DNA from: Diphasiastrum complanatum
Taxonomy: Eukaryota > Streptophyta > Lycopodiopsida > Lycopodiales > Lycopodiaceae
Direction of reading: 5' to 3'
Length of the DNA: 64,000 bases
Assembly: GCA_029204225.1 (NCBI GenBank)
Contig: CM055103.1
Coordinates: forward strand, 1,877,720 to 1,941,719
This document shows, piece after piece, positions 1-13,501 of the stretch (position 1 is the stretch's first letter; each line of letters begins with the position of its first letter). The notes below the pieces were generated by a model that saw nothing but the letters and a program-made list of their open reading frames with translations, did not search any database and was not told where the DNA came from. A program made the translations under genes and the position numbers.

Positions 1-2078
1 AGTGTTGAGAGAACTAGTCAAGTGAAAAGGAAAATGTAGGTGTCAAATCTTTTCATATCCATTTCAATTTTCAAAAGAAAGAGTCATTGGTATTTGATGA
101 GTCCAATAGGAGATTGGATTCTTTTGTGATTTGATTCAAAGATTGTGTGCTTTTGTCTTAGTGATCAAAGCAAAGTTTCCAAATGACTAGTCATTAGTGT
201 GAAAATTGATTCTTAGGTTTGTGAGTTAGATCTTATGTAGATCCTTCTAGATTGTTGAAGATGTTCAAATCTAGTCTCTTGAGAGTCACCAATTACATTT
301 GTAGAATCATATCACAAGTTTTTATTCACATAGTATCAATAGGTGGCATTCTATTGAAGGAAAGAAAGGATCCTAAGTGCAACCTTTGTGGCAAGGGAGG
401 ATATATTTTCTCAAGATGCTACAAAAAGAAGACCAATCCATCCAAGGAGAACCAAAGCAAGAAGGCCGAGGTGAAGGATGGAGCTTCAAGTTTGAAGTGC
501 AAATACAAGAAGGACAAGTCCAAGGAAAGGTGTTTCCTTTGTGGAAAGGTGAATGAGGCTTGGAGTCTCACAAGGACTTGCAAGATTTGTCTTCAAGAGT
601 CCATCACAACACATGTTAAATCTTTTGAAATTTTTCATTTGGAAATGCATTGTTTGGTTCAAGATGCAAAGATAGATGTCACTTTCATGAAAGTAACTTG
701 GATTTATTTTATGTCCTTGGAAAGTCTTTTGCTTGGAACTTTAGATAAGTTCAAACTTATCGTTATGATCCAAGAGAAATCAATCAAGAATAAGGAGCAG
801 CAATCACAAAATGAAAATAGTTTCATTTATGCTATCATGTCAACTTATGAAGAACCATTTTGCTTTGAAGAGATTTTTGTATCTCAAAGGTGGATTAAGG
901 CAATAGTAGTTGAGTGTGATGCCTTAAAAGATAGCAAAATATGTTTTCCTTGTAAGCTTACATTAGTTATGAAGTCAAGGAAATGGAAATATCTTCATAA
1001 TGTAGGATTTTTTGGTTTCAATAAGATCATGAATGATGTGTTCATTCATAAAGATGAAAATTGTATGTTTTCAATCCTAAAGGCAAGTTGTAAACTTCTT
1101 ATGAGAATAAGTGAAGCATCCAAAGTGGACACTTATATCCATAAGCAAGTAGTTAGCCTTATTGAGATGGTAATCATAGGAAGTGCATATTGAATGGTCA
1201 TACTTGTTGTGATCATTATGAGACATGGAGGTCTCGGATTTCCATCAAAAAGGAGCACCATGAAGAGGATCTTAAGGAGTCATCTGAAGGTTCAAATGTG
1301 CCAAGGATTGAGGAGGATAATCCTTCTCAAGGTTCAAGTGCGCCAAGGATTGAGGAGGAGAGACCTTCTCAAATTGTGATTCCAAAAAGAAACTCAAGAA
1401 ATATGGTTGAGTCCATGTGGCTCACATTTCAAGGGAAAGAGGAGCATATCTCATGCGGTATACATCACATACGTACTTCTCTTATGTCATTTGATAAATC
1501 AATTTGCTTTAGTGAGATCATTGCATCTCAAAATTGGAGTAAAGCCATACTAGTTGAGTATGAAGTCTCTCTTGAGAAATCAATTAGAAAGCAAATAACC
1601 CCAAATGTATGCTCTTAAGTCATGTAAGAGCAAAAGTGATTTGTTCACTCATAGTTTGAAAATTTGTATTGAGGCAAATTGTAAACTCTTTATGAGAGTA
1701 AGTGAATCATCTTCTAAAGACATTTATCTCCATAATGAAGTATTTAGCCTCATTGGATCTGAGATTAGCATGGTAAACAAGCATGAAGATATGATGCAAA
1801 CACTTTGTTATTATAGCATGCATAGTCTTGCCAATTTGGATGAGTCTAATTCTCTAGATCGTGGTAACATGATGGTAGATCTTTGTGATCCTAATAAAAC
1901 AAGAAGAAATCTTTATTTTCTCATGAGGGAGCATGCACATGAAGAAGGAGCAAGCCTCAAGGTCAAGCATCTACATGAAAATTGGAAGAAATCAATTTTG
2001 GAGGTGTTAGGATGGTGCAAAGCTCTCAAGCTCATCAAAGATGTCAACATCAAAGAAGCACTATCATGGATATGGTGA
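1..2078 (+). pseudogene. Decayed Ty1/copia internal region (gag and RT-start scraps)
   Basis: This is not an intact gene. Around 378-419 the translation shows a zinc-knuckle-like CNLCGKGGYIFSRC motif, as in copia gag, followed by a Lys-rich stretch. At about 850-930 and again at about 1500-1580 there are two copies of a segment resembling the start of copia reverse transcriptase, of the type 'F.E...SQ.W.KA...E..AL..', for example SQNWSKAILVEYE. A stretch 'CKL.MR.SE...D.Y.H..V.SLI' also occurs twice (about 1090-1170 and 1675-1755). The region therefore seems internally duplicated as well as frameshifted. Protease, integrase core and most of RT are absent. It sits directly upstream of a polypurine tract and a putative LTR at 2217. 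Class assignment is fairly safe; the exact family is not known. Confidence 0.5.
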
Positions 2079-2216
2079 TTTCAGATCAACATCAAGCTCA
2101 TTGGCTGATCTTCACACCTTTTGAACCAGCAAAGACCAATTCAGCCCATGGAGTCAAGTTCAAGATCATCATGTTTTCCATCAAGCTAAATTTACCAAGC
2201 TAGATTTTTGAGGAGA

Positions 2217-3018
2217 GTGTGAAAAAAAATAAGCTTGGTAGAGGCCAAAAATCTTGTATATAGATAAACACACATGTGTGGAGCCTGTTCCCACGTGTGA
2301 AAATAGTGTACTTGTCATGTACCATAATCGTATAGGTTGTACATATGATTTAATTCAAGTTCTAGTGGCTAAAAAGGCCAAAAACTAGTTTTTTAGACAT
2401 ATGACACATGGCATCAATCTATTGATTGCATGAGCCACATCCTTTGGTTAGGTGTCATATCACACGTGTAGAGGACAGCTCACATGTGTGGAATAAGCTG
2501 AAGTAGGCGAATTTTGACTTCTAGAAGATTTCCAAGTAAATCTCCATATAGAAGGAAAATGGACCAAAAGTGCTCAAAATAGAAGGTTTTGTCCAAGTGT
2601 CAGTTTTGCATGATGAATCATCATATAAGCATTTTCACACATGTGGGATCAGAGGGATGATCAGTACCACGAGCTCCCACTTATTGTATATATGGAGCCA
2701 CATTTGGCCAGAATCATAGTGAGACACCAATCTTGGTTTTGGAAGCAATTTTGAGTGATTCTCTCCATTTGTCTACATTTGTTTTGATTGTTTTGAGGTT
2801 CTATCAATGTGTACTTGATTTTCAGGTTGGAGTCTGTATTTAGACAGTGTTTCACATGTGAAAAACCAGAAAGTACACCTACCTTCAATTAATAATTGTT
2901 CTTGTTAGGATTTTGTGTCTAGAATTGATCTAGATTGATCTTAATCTCAAGTAGATTCCGATCCCTCTTGAGGATCAGATTAGGATCCACTCTTGGTCCT
3001 TTTTTGTACTTTTTGCAC
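2217..3018 (+). repeat. Putative 3' LTR of the decayed copia element
   Basis: A purine-rich tract (TTTTGAGGAGAG) ends at 2216 and is followed by TGTGAAAAAAAATAAGC, the layout of a copia polypurine tract plus LTR start. A sequence ending in TTTTGCACA at 3018 would give TG...CA ends and a length of about 0.8 kb. The first ~85 bp reappear inverted near 35220-35302 (shared AAGCTTGGT/TGCTTGGT, AGGCCAAA and ACACATGTGTGGAGCCTG). This supports a repeat-family LTR start. The right boundary is a guess. Confidence 0.35.
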
Positions 3019-3039
3019 AGGAAATTCAATTGGAAAAAT

Positions 3040-3822
3040 TGTCAGAAATGGTGAACTCCTGCAACTTTGTCGCAGCACGAACAAGACATGAAGGTCGAAC
3101 GAGAACAATTTGCGAAGTCAACGTGTCTTTGACTCGAAGCACGAACGATTCGCAAATCAATCGCGAATTGTAAACACACCTCCAGGACCGCAAACCGCAA
3201 AAGGGCGCATAACAAAGACTACGAAGAGAACGAAACAAACGAAGAGAAATCCTTCGCGCTGCCAACTGGCAGCTCAACAGGCTTCATGCCCAGCTGAAAC
3301 GAATAGCAACGACGGAGACTAACTAACTAGTTGATTAGCGTTAACTAGTCTTGTGATTCTACGTTTAGCTATCTTGTAAACTCCACATGGTGGAGGTATA
3401 AACAATCTTCTCTGGATCATAACCAAGAAGGATAAAAAGAAGAGAGATAGTATATACAAAGATCTGTAAGAAACAGAGAGAGACTTAGCGAATAGAGTAA
3501 GAAAGCAAAAATACCATAGCTGTGCATGAAAGTCTGCCAACGAGCAGAACACAGCGAAAGAGCAAAGAGTCAATCTGCCAACGAACGAGACACTGACGAT
3601 CTCGCTCTAAAATCCAGTTGACAATATAGTCACTCTATTTCGTGTATCTCTTGGCCTTGTACTATGTCTCTTGATTGCTAGAATAAAATATGTTCTATAA
3701 TGCGTAGTCGAGTGTCTGGGATCCCGTAAGAGCTTCCGCACGAAAAGAAAATTCAAAGACAAAAAATAGTTCGCGAATCATAATAGAGGATGAACACACA
3801 GAAAGAAAAAGCTTCTGCGACA
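3040..3822 (+). repeat. 5' LTR of copia element 3040-7081
   Basis: This 783-bp direct repeat matches 6288-7081 almost base for base, with scattered substitutions and small indels. It has TG...CA ends. It contains typical LTR text rich in AACTAGT and CGAA-containing motifs and is followed immediately by the primer-binding site. Confidence 0.9.
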
Positions 3823-3835
3823 TGGTATAAGAGCC
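3823..3835 (+). promoter_or_regulatory. Primer-binding site (tRNA-Met type)
   Basis: TGGTATAAGAGCC directly follows the 5' LTR. It matches the usual plant copia site TGGTATCAGAGCC with one change and fixes the orientation of the element as plus. Confidence 0.85.
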
Positions 3836-3983
3836 TACAAGTCATCACTACTGATATCCCAGCAGTGATTCTTCCAAACAACACAATATGGCTACGACAA
3901 TCCAGACCAGAGTAGCAATCAGTCTTGATGGTGCCAATTACAGAATCTGGAAATTCAAAATCAAAACACTCCTAAAGGGCGAA

Positions 3984-4120
<137 letters not shown>

Positions 4121-4187
4121 AGTAGCGACTGAATAGTTTGGGGAAGGTGCTCGGGCCTCCCAAACCTCTCGCTATTTGGGCTTTCTT

Positions 4188-4207
4188 TCTCTCTCTCTCT
4201 CTCTCTC
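4188..4207. repeat. Short (CT)n run
   Basis: About 20 bp of CT dinucleotides in the non-gag-like stretch (4120-4430) that separates the two halves of the copia gag. Confidence 0.9.
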
Positions 4208-5153
4208 CTCTTTGTGCTATGCAGATTAAGACAAGGTGATACTCCTAGTGTTCGGACCCTATGCTACAAAGAGACGACACAACAGCTACAATTGGAAATC
4301 AATTCTTTGATACCGAAACAAATTGATTCGAACTGATTGATATCGCGAAAGATATCAAGTATAAGAGCTTGCACTCTGTCGGTGACTGAGCTCTCAGAGG
4401 GCAGCCTCTAGAGGGAGACCCGAGGAGAGCTGAATGGATCAGAAAGGATGAGCGCGCAATGACGATCATCGTTTTGTCCATAAATTAAGATCTACTCATG
4501 CCAATTGAAGACTGCGAAAGCAGCCATGCAGCATGGCAAATATTAAATCAGAAGTATGAAGTAAGGACTGCAGCTTCGATCATACACCTTCACAATCAGC
4601 TGCAATCCATACGGTGGGATGGCGACCAGTTAGTTGAAAAGATCAAAACGATCTTCGCTCAACTCACTGCATCAGGACAGGAGCACGAGGACCCAACACC
4701 ACAGCAGCTGATGTACTTCATGAAATCTCTACTGACGTCCTATCAGCCGCTAAGAATGCTCATACTGAGTCTACCAGATATAACATTCGACAAAGCAGTC
4801 AGTCTTGTCGCTGATGAGAGACTGATAAGAGACGAAGGAGAGGGAAGCAGTGATCAAGAGAAGGCTCTCTTCACGAAAGGAAAGAAGAAGAACAAAAACA
4901 AACCAAGAATTTCTCGAATCAACAATCTTCTTCCTACGATCACTGCCACAAACCAGGCCATACGGCCAACAAATGCTGGTTCAATCCAGCAATACCTTGC
5001 ATGCACTGCAAGAAGAAAGGGCATTCTACATACGACTGCAGATTCAACCCAGAAAAGAAAAACAAAGCTGAAAAGACAAACGTTGCAGAGTCATCAAAAG
5101 ATGCTGAAAGAGGTGACGAAGCTTTCACGATACTCGACAAAGCTTTGACATTG

Positions 5154-5325
5154 CAGCGATGCATCTACGGTCTAAAACAGGCATCACGGGCCTAGTACAA
5201 AAAGCTTGATGGTCTTCTGAAGTCTCTAGACTTCAACCCTACTCAACCAGACTATAATGTCTACATCAAAAGAATAGGAAAGAATTTTGTGATACTGATC
5301 ATTTTTGTGGATGATGATAGAAAAT
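5154..5325 (+). pseudogene. Copia reverse transcriptase C-terminal scrap
   Basis: The translation reads RCIYGLKQASRA, stop (Trp to stop), YKKLDGLLKSLDFNPTQ..DYNVYIKRIGKNFVILIIFVDD. This is the copia RT segment around 'YGLKQ..R.W' up to the catalytic 'Y.DD'-type motif, here FVDD. It follows the gag zinc knuckle by only about 100 bp. Protease, integrase and the first two thirds of RT have therefore been deleted. Confidence 0.8.
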
Positions 5326-5364
5326 TCCTTGATGTCGATCAAAGACACGAAGAGTCAGATTTCT

Positions 5365-6255
5365 GAAAGCTACAAAATCACAGATCTTGGAGAAGCAACA
5401 AAATGCCTAGGGCTGGAGATCATAAGAGATTGAACAAATGGCGAAATGCACTTGAGTCAGTCAAAATATGCCAGAAAAGTGCTGAAGCAGTACCACATGA
5501 TGGACTGCAAAGAGAAAGCCACACCAATGATAGCTGGAGCCAAGCTCACGAAACATGATTGCCCAAAAACAGAAGAGAAAGAACAGAAGATGGCAAGTAT
5601 ACCCTACCAGAACTTAATCGGGAGTCTGATGTACTTGACAATTTGTACCAGACTGGATCTGGCCTTCTCTGTTTACGCATTGAGCCAATTCTGTTCCAAT
5701 CTTGTTCTAGCACATTGGCAAATGGCCAAACGAATCCTACAGTATCTGAAGGGTACCCAGAATATTGGATTAACCTATAGATCTAGAAACGAGGAGAAAG
5801 AATTTGAGCTACATCACTATAGTGATGCGAGCTGGGCGAGCTGCAAGGATGACAGCAAGTCCATTATTGGAGGATGTACAATAGCGTGCAGAGCTACAAT
5901 CAGCTGGATATGCAAAAAGCAAACCTTGGTAGCTCAATCCTCTTGCGAAGCTGAGTATGTCGCAGCCTCGAAAGTGGTGAATGAGGTAGTGTGGCTGCAG
6001 ATGATGTTGGAGGCAACCGGGATACCACAAGAGGGGTCAAGCACGATGATGATGGACTCCCAAAGTGCCATTTATCTGTCCTAGGGTCTTGTTTTCCATT
6101 CAAAGATGAACCACATTCCTCTGAAGTACCATCACATTCGAGATTTGATCTCGAAAGGAGAGCTCCAGGTCCAGTTCATAAAATCAGAAAGTATGATTGC
6201 AAATCTCCTCACGAAACCGCTCGACAAGCCACTCTTTACAAAGCAAAGAGAGGCA
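5365..6255 (+). pseudogene. Copia RT end plus RNase H domain
   Basis: 5365-5440 still shows the 'KITDLGEATKCLGLEI' linker. From 5446 the frame is open to 6084 with 'Y...VL..Y.M.DCK...TPM', 'IPYQNLIGSLMYLTICTRLD', 'LAFSVYALSQF', 'AKRILQYLKGTQNIGL', 'HYSDASWASCKDD' and 'VAQSSCEAEYVAASK'. A stop then precedes 'MNHIPLKYHHIRDLISKGEL' and 'MIANLLTKPLDKPLF' to about 6255. The domain degrades the RNA strand during reverse transcription in intact relatives. The acidic residues of DASW and of CEAEY are present. Confidence 0.85.
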
Positions 6256-6287
6256 ATTGGATTGAACGAACAAAGCTCAAGAGGGAG

Positions 6288-7081
6288 TGTCAGAAATGGT
6301 GAACTCCTGCAAATTTGTCGCAGCACGTACAAGACACGAAGGTTGAACGAGAAAAATTTGCGACAGTCAACGTGTCTTTGACTCGAAGCACGAACGATTC
6401 GCGAATCAATCGCGAATCGTAAACACACCTCCAGGACCGCAAACCGCAAAGGGGCGCAGAACGAAGACTACAAAAAGAAACGAAAAGAACGTAACAAACG
6501 AAGAAAAATCCTTTGCGCTGCCAGCTGGCAGCTCAACGGGCTTCATGCCCAGCTGAAATGAATAGCAATGATGGAGACTAACTAACTAGTTGATTAGCGC
6601 TAACTAGTCTTGTGATTCTACATTTAGCTATCTTGTAAACTCCACATGGTGGAGGTATAAACAATCATCTCTGGATCATAACCAAGAAGGGAAAAAAGAA
6701 GAGAGATAGTATATACAGAGATCTGTAAGAAACAGAGAGAGACTTAGCGAATAGAGTAAGAAAGCAAAAATACCATAGTTGTGCATGAAAGTCTGCCAAC
6801 GAGCAGAACACAACGAAAGAGCAAAGAGTCAATCCGCCAACGAGCGAGACACTGACGATCTCGCTCTAAAACCAAACTAACAATATAGTCGCTCTATTTT
6901 GTGTATCTCTTGGCCTTGTACTGTGTCTCTTGATTGCTAGAATAAAATATGTTCTGTGATGCATAGTCGAGTGTCTGGGATCCTGTAAGAGCTTCCGCAC
7001 GAAAAGAAAATTCAAAGATAGAAAATTGTTCGCGAATCAGAATAGAGGACGAACACGAAGAAAGAAAAAGCTTCCGCGACA
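6288..7081 (+). repeat. 3' LTR of copia element 3040-7081
   Basis: This 794-bp copy of the 5' LTR is preceded by the purine tract CTCAAGAGGGAG. It ends GCGACA and is followed by AAGAT, a near match to the AAAAT in front of the 5' LTR. Confidence 0.9.
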
Positions 7082-7479
7082 AAGATGATGTTGGAAAGGA
7101 AGATTGCATGTTTCCACATGAATCAAGAAGAATCGGCTGGTTGCCCTACTGAAATTGAGAGATAAGTGTAGAGGTTGTTGGAGTTAATCTTCACTCCTAC
7201 TCACTTACATCCATTTCATGAGTCCAAGTATATTATGTAAATATTCTCTTTCTACAAAGGCATGCAATCTAACTCGCATAAGCTGAACAGTCTGTGCAAT
7301 ACATCGACTTGAAGCAAAAGCAGGATCGACTTGGATGACGTCGACTTCACTAACTCGGCATCCTAACATCGACTCCATCTACATCTTCCCAAGGGCGAAA
7401 CAATCGACTCGACTTGTCCGACGCCTTCAATGATTGTCAACTATCACCATTTGAATTGGAGCTCTTCCTATGTCATGTC
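7082..7479. other. Intergenic; CGACTT-rich stretch
   Basis: No coding signal. About 7300-7430 contains many copies of the words CGACTT/CGACTC/CGTCGACTT. The same style of sequence occurs beside copia element E (54660-55080 and 61370-61470), so this is probably a scrap of the same repeat family. Confidence 0.4.
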
Positions 7480-8600
7480 TGATTCAGACCGCGTCACAAA
7501 TCATTTCAGTACTTTGCAGTAACTGCACTACTTCACGCCTCTTGCTCGCGCGGTTGTATTTGAATTTATTCAAGATCTTATTCTTCTCTATATGCTCACG
7601 ATCTAAGTCCACTAAGTTAAGAATTTTAGACAATTCACAACTACTTAGATGCATTTTAGAAAAATACAAAATGGGTTTGGCAAACAAAGAATAAGCTTCA
7701 TATTGTGAATCAAAAATTTCCATTACATTAGTTGTTAAAATTATCCCAGATGGATCATATCTATCTCCAAATAGTGTAACTACTTTGTTACCCTCCTAAT
7801 ATGAGAGCGCGTGCTTCTCAAAATCAATATCGAGAGATTTACTAAATAACCACTCATGAACTAGAATTGTGTCCTTATGTGCTAAATCTAAAACATGAAA
7901 ATTCATTGACTCTCTTAGTTTGAATCCAAACTGGGAGCTTCAAAACTCTGAGATCCCACGTCTCAAACTCCACACTTGAAGCTAGATATACCTTATATCT
8001 ATGATCATTGGCTTCAGTTTTCAGGCCAAGTTTCTGCACAAGACAAGAGTTAATAAAATTATGAGTTGAACCACTATCCACCAATATGCTAACTTTGTGT
8101 CCTTTAACAATGCCTTTCGAACGAAATAACTCATTAGTCAAGAATGAAGCAATTCTTAATGAACATTCACACTCACAATCAATTTTGTTAATTTCCAATT
8201 TTAGACTCTCTTTACTTGGCATCTCAATGACTTTGGCTGCAAGTTTCTTTCACTTTGGGAAGAACTTCATAACATGTCCAGGCTTGTTGCAAACAAAATA
8301 CACATTTGCCTTCTTAGCCTTTTGGGACATGTACTTCTTTTGCTTAAATCTGGATGCCATTTGATCTAGTTCATCGAAATATTTGACTTCTCACGAACTC
8401 ATTTTTTTCTCTTTTTTCTAGTTGAAAACCGATGGATTAGCCTAAACTACTTCTTGGATGCCACCACCATGGAATCATAAGCTTTCGCAACTTGTACGGC
8501 ACACTTCTAGAAGGAGAATTTCACAAAATTCCTATCCCAACCCCACATGCCTTCAATCAAAGGTTACAAGCACTCTTCTAAGATTCATTAGAGAGGCATA
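7480..8600 (-). pseudogene. Ty3/gypsy gag-protease relic
   Basis: Read from 8600 downward. A gag-like stretch (LKPLIEGMWGWDRNFVKF) is followed near 8360-8263 by a degenerate zinc knuckle (CNKPGHVMKFFP). The retroviral-type aspartic protease is at about 8120-8010, with KGHKVSILVDSGSTHNFI, and the catalytic D-S-G is intact. The segment 7900-7750 reads DTILVHEWLFSKSLDIDFEK, the gypsy linker between protease and RT ('D.ILG..WL..LG.I..D'). Frames change and stops are present. RT is not found. The length compared with a full gypsy element shows that only the 5' coding third survives. Confidence 0.75.
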
Positions 8601-9477
<877 letters not shown>

Positions 9478-9651
9478 CATAATTATTGGCTTGAAAATTC
9501 AAGATGTGCAAGATTAATTGAATGTGGAGCGACGTAAAAATAAAAGTTTTGGAATTGGAAAAAAGTAATTATGAGATCTGCTAACACATCACCAAGGTTA
9601 GCTTATTGTTATTCTAAATTTCAAAGTCAATGTAGTACGTCTCTAGTTTGA

Positions 9652-9802
9652 TTTTTTTTTTCCTTGAAAAAAGCTAACCATCGATTAGGAAATTTATCAA
9701 AGTACATGCTGGAAATAAAATCACAAAAATGAAAACTTTTCAGCCTCTCTGAAAAGAATCAGGGGGGAGAACAAAAGTCATCGCTCCCGAATTCCCTGCT
9801 AT
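9652..9802 (-). pseudogene. 3' tail of LINE relic with poly(A)
   Basis: This is the continuation of the LINE at 15710-17570, separated from it by the copia insertion. On the minus strand the joined text reads LWNIWLDRNSREF, then a stop a few codons on, then KSFHFCDFISSMYF and FPNRWLAFFK. It ends in an A run (T run at 9652-9661 on the plus strand) that looks like a short retrotransposed poly(A) tail. Confidence 0.65.
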
Positions 9803-10647
9803 TAATGCGAATCGAAACGAAACGAAATGCGAATGAATTCGGATGGAGTTTAGATATGATTGCTGGTCTCTGTCTGCTATATCATTCCTACAATCCTCCA
9901 GAATGTAGACAGACACTGCTGACCTACGTTTTATGAACTAATTCAGCATTCAACAAGATTGAATCTGGGTGCAAAATTAGATAAACAACAAGCGAATCTA
10001 ATATATGAACAATAAGGAAACAATAATTCAATCGAGATCAGACAACACAGAATGATATGTGCATAATAGCTACAGTATCATATATTGATCCTCTTTTGTT
10101 TAGGCACTGTGTGATAGACTCAACAGCGCATTCGCGTGAGAGAGACGGTATTCTCCCACAAACAGTGTCTCGCTTACTAGCGGACTTCTTGGATCTCTGT
10201 GGATCTTGTTTACAAAATTGTCTCCCTCACTGGCGGACTTCCCTATTTTGTATTTTTCTGTCTGTATATGTTGATGCATCTAGCAATGCATATATTCAAA
10301 GTAATATTTCTGATTGCATAGATTAAACAGTCTATAACTAATTGTAGATTACAAGAGTGGCGGATTAAGCACGTCCTAACGCTCTTCTGCTAATGTCATC
10401 ATATCATATCAGGGGCTTTGTACTTCACAGTACTTCTTTGATCTTCTTGTTCCTTTGGTGCGTGACATGTCACGAACTTCAACCTTCGGGTGTCATGAAC
10501 ATTTTCGTTTTGCATCGTTTGGCCTTCTCTTGTTGTTTGCGAACTTTGACCTTCGAGGTGTATCGAACAGTTCGTCTTCAAGGTCTTGGTCAAGTTGGGA
10601 GTCGAGAGCTAGCAGAGCCTTGGTAGCAGAAATACTTTGTTTCTTCA
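9803..10647 (-). repeat. 3' LTR of copia element 9803-15709
   Basis: An 845-bp direct repeat of 14856-15709. On the minus strand it follows the purine tract GAGAGGGAGC and starts TGAAGAAACAAAG. Its far end reads ...CGCATTA, where the other LTR has ...CGCATCA. Confidence 0.9.
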
Positions 10648-10693
10648 GCTCCCTCTCAAAGCATGATAGCTTGATGACTTCAAGTCTGCTCCT

Positions 10694-11434
10694 CTATTTC
10701 TCGAACAAGCCTTTGTCTAAGGCTTTTGTGAAGATGTCAACAACCATCTTCTTCGTTCCAATGAAAGTAGTCTGCAGCTTCTTCTTTTCGATCAAGTCCC
10801 TTATCAAGTGGTACTTGATTGCAATGTGTTTCATCCTTGAGTGAAACACGAGATCCTTTGTTAGGTGTATTGCAGATGTATTGTCCATCTGCAAAATCAG
10901 AGGTTTACTCCTCGTTTCACCTAGTTCGTCAAGGAATTGTTTGAGCCAAGTGATTTCATTGGCCATCGTCGCTAATGTTACGTATTCTGCTTCGTAGGAT
11001 GACTGAGCTACGATGGTCTGCTTTTTGCTGACCCAGAGAATTGCTACTTCTGCTATAATGGTACATCCTCTTGAGACACTTTTGTAGTCATCCTTGAGAG
11101 ATGCACAACTAGCATCATTGTAGGAAAGCATTTGGAACCTTGCATCACGAGAATAACACAATCCAAAAAAAATTGTTAGTTGACGATACTGTAAGATTTG
11201 CTTTGCAATCTTCCAGTGAGTCAAGCTTGGATTCATACTGAATTGGCTCATCCTGAACGCAGCGTAAGCAATGTCAAGGCATGTGTTATCTGCAAGATAC
11301 ATCAGTGATTCAATTAGCTTCCTGTATGGTGTATGCTCCATCAATTTTCTTTTCTCTTCAATCTTCGAACAATCTTCATTCGTCAAAATTGTTCTTGCAA
11401 GCATTGGAGTATTTGCTCTTTTGCAATTCATCAT
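10694..11434 (-). pseudogene. Copia RNase H domain
   Basis: A 246-codon open frame beginning MMNCKRANTPMLARTIL. Landmarks are 'YRKLIESLMYLADNTCLD', 'MSQFSMNPSLTHWKIAKQIL', 'SYNDASCASLKDDYKSVSRG', 'IVAQSSYEAEYVTLA', 'QMDNTSAIHLTKD', 'IAIKYHLIRDLIE' and 'MVVDIFTKALDKGLFEK' at the C-terminus. The acidic positions in NDAS, YEAEY and MDNTSA are kept. It follows the RT fragment and precedes the polypurine tract, as in intact copia elements. Confidence 0.88.
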
Positions 11435-11470
11435 CTCAAAATTTTCTAGGATTTTCTGGGTACATTTGGA

Positions 11471-12441
11471 CTAGTGAAGGTACAATTTCCCTTCGTCGTA
11501 GTCCCTGTCAATCTGTAAGCCAAAATAGCATCTGGCTTCTCCTAGGTCTGTAATCTCAAAATACTCCGAGATGTCGCACCTCACTTCAGCAATGAGTTCT
11601 TCACTTTTGCAGAGTATCAGGGTGTCGTCCACATATACATATACAATGATGATCTTCCCATCTGTAATTCTTATATAAACGTTGGAATCAGCTATTAATG
11701 GCTTGAATCCCAAGAAATTCAGGGCTTGATCTTTCTTCTTATACCATTGTCACATTGATTGCTTTAAACCACATATACTCTTATGCATTCTGCATGCATA
11801 AGTAGGAAGTGAGTTCAAAATGTAGCCTAGAGGTTGATCCATGTAGACATCTTCATCTAATTCGCCATGTAGGAATGTTGTCTTCTCATCAATGATGTGA
11901 ATCCTGAGATCATAAGCGGCTGCATATGCAAATAGTAGTTGTAGGAATGAATGTTTCACGATTGGAGAGAAGGTCTCAGCATAGTCGATACCATATCTCT
12001 GAGAAAAACCCTTCGCTACAAGTCTGGCTTTATACTTTGAAACATCTCCATTCGGTCCATACTTCAGCTTGTATACTCATTTGCATTGTACAGTTTTTCG
12101 CTTACTTGGTAATGGCTGCAACATCCATATCTCATTCTTCTTCATGGATTCCATCTCCTCATTCATGGCTTGGATCCATTTGTCCTTGTCTGGACATTCA
12201 ATTGCTTTGTCGAATGTTTGTGGTACTCCTAAAAAACTCTTCAAATGTAGAAGCTGAGCTATCTGGCACAAATCTTGCTGGCTCTTTTTGTTCTCTTGTT
12301 GATCTTCTGGGAGATCTTTATGGTACTCCAATGATCTTGCCTTTATCTGTTTTGCTAGGTCCGAAACTGTTTCAGTTTACAAGTGTATTAGCAATAGGCT
12401 GGCTTGCAAATTTTTCTTCGTCTAATTCGTCGCTCGGCTGA
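11471..12441 (-). pseudogene. Copia reverse transcriptase, broken into several frames
   Basis: From 12331 downward: 'TFDKAIECPDKDKWIQAMNE' and 'EEMESMKKNEIWMLQPLPSK' (RT start). Then 11959-11750: 'AAAYDLRIHIIDEKTTFLHG', 'ELDEDVYMDQPLGYI' and 'KSICGLKQ'. Then 11713-11471: 'MGFKPLIADSNVYIRI' and 'IIVYVYVDDTLILCKSEELI', with the catalytic YVDD intact, followed by 'ISEYFEITDLGEARCYFGLQ'. Stops and frame changes (for example W to stop after GLKQSM) separate the pieces. Confidence 0.85.
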
Positions 12442-12538
12442 GGTGCGACTCGAACATCTTCATCTAATTGTTCGTCCTCTGCTCCCTCTGTCGCGGTTGG
12501 CAAATCATAATATTGTCTTCCACGAACTTCATAGCTGA

Positions 12539-13453
12539 CTAGATCATTGTTGGCCATTCAGGAACATGTGCATATGCTGCACAGCCAAAGATTCGAATGG
12601 CTTTTCTATCCCACCATAGTTCGTGTGGTGTTGTGTGAGGAACACCTGATTTTCCTGTCCTATTATGGATGTAAGCAGCTGTAGCTACTGCTTCAGCCCA
12701 CAGTACTGTTGGAGCCTTAGAATAGACCATCATGCACCTAGCGGCTTCCATAAAAGTCATGTTCTTTCTTTCTGCAACACCATTGTGCTGCGGTGTATAG
12801 GATGTTGTCCTTTTGTGAATGATCCCTCGATCATTGCAAAAATCAGCGAATCGATTTGAGATGTATTTTCCACCTCGATCTGTTCTGATCTGTTTCACTT
12901 TGTTTTCTGTGCATCTTTCTGCCTAGCTCACATATTCTGTGGACTTGTCAAATGCATCTGATTTATTGTGAATGAAGTAGACTCGAACGAACTTACTGTA
13001 ATCATCAATGAAGGTGATATAGTATTTTGAGCCTCCTACTGAGATCACATCAAAAGGTTCACAGATGTCTGAATGTACTAGCTCCAGAATCTTTGTTGTT
13101 ATGTAGGAGTCTTTGACAAAATGAGTATGTGACATCTTACCTTTTATACATGCATCATAGGTCATCGAACTGGTTGCATTCGAGATGCTCAGCTCTATGA
13201 TAGCTCCATGATGGCTTGCTTGATATAGTGTCATTGAATTCATATGGCATAGTCTCATGTGCCATAGAATATCTGACGTATCATGGGCTTGATGTGCTTG
13301 ATCTGTAGGTAGGCGTACCTTCAAGTGATACGAGTTGTCTTTTCTTCTACCTTGTGCAACCAATGTACTGGTGCTTGCATCAACGACATTGCATGCTTCA
13401 TCTAAGAACGTCACACACATCCCTGCATCAGCTATTCTTGCAACTGATAGCAA
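12539..13453 (-). pseudogene. Copia integrase domain
   Basis: The pre-integrase zinc region reads 'ILWHMRLCHMNSMTLYQASH' and 'YDACIKGKMSH'. The catalytic core carries all three acidic residues: D in 'LELVHSDICEPFD', D in 'MKQIRTDRGGKYIS' and E in '[11 protein letters not shown]'. The C-terminal region follows ('HELWWDRKAIRIFGCAAYAH'). One stop at about 12921 and short gaps split it into two frames. The domain inserts the cDNA into host DNA in active relatives. Confidence 0.88.
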
Positions 13454-13501
13454 GTCTTGTTGTAGTGTAGGTATGAACAGAACGTCTTCGAGTTGTCTGT
13501 C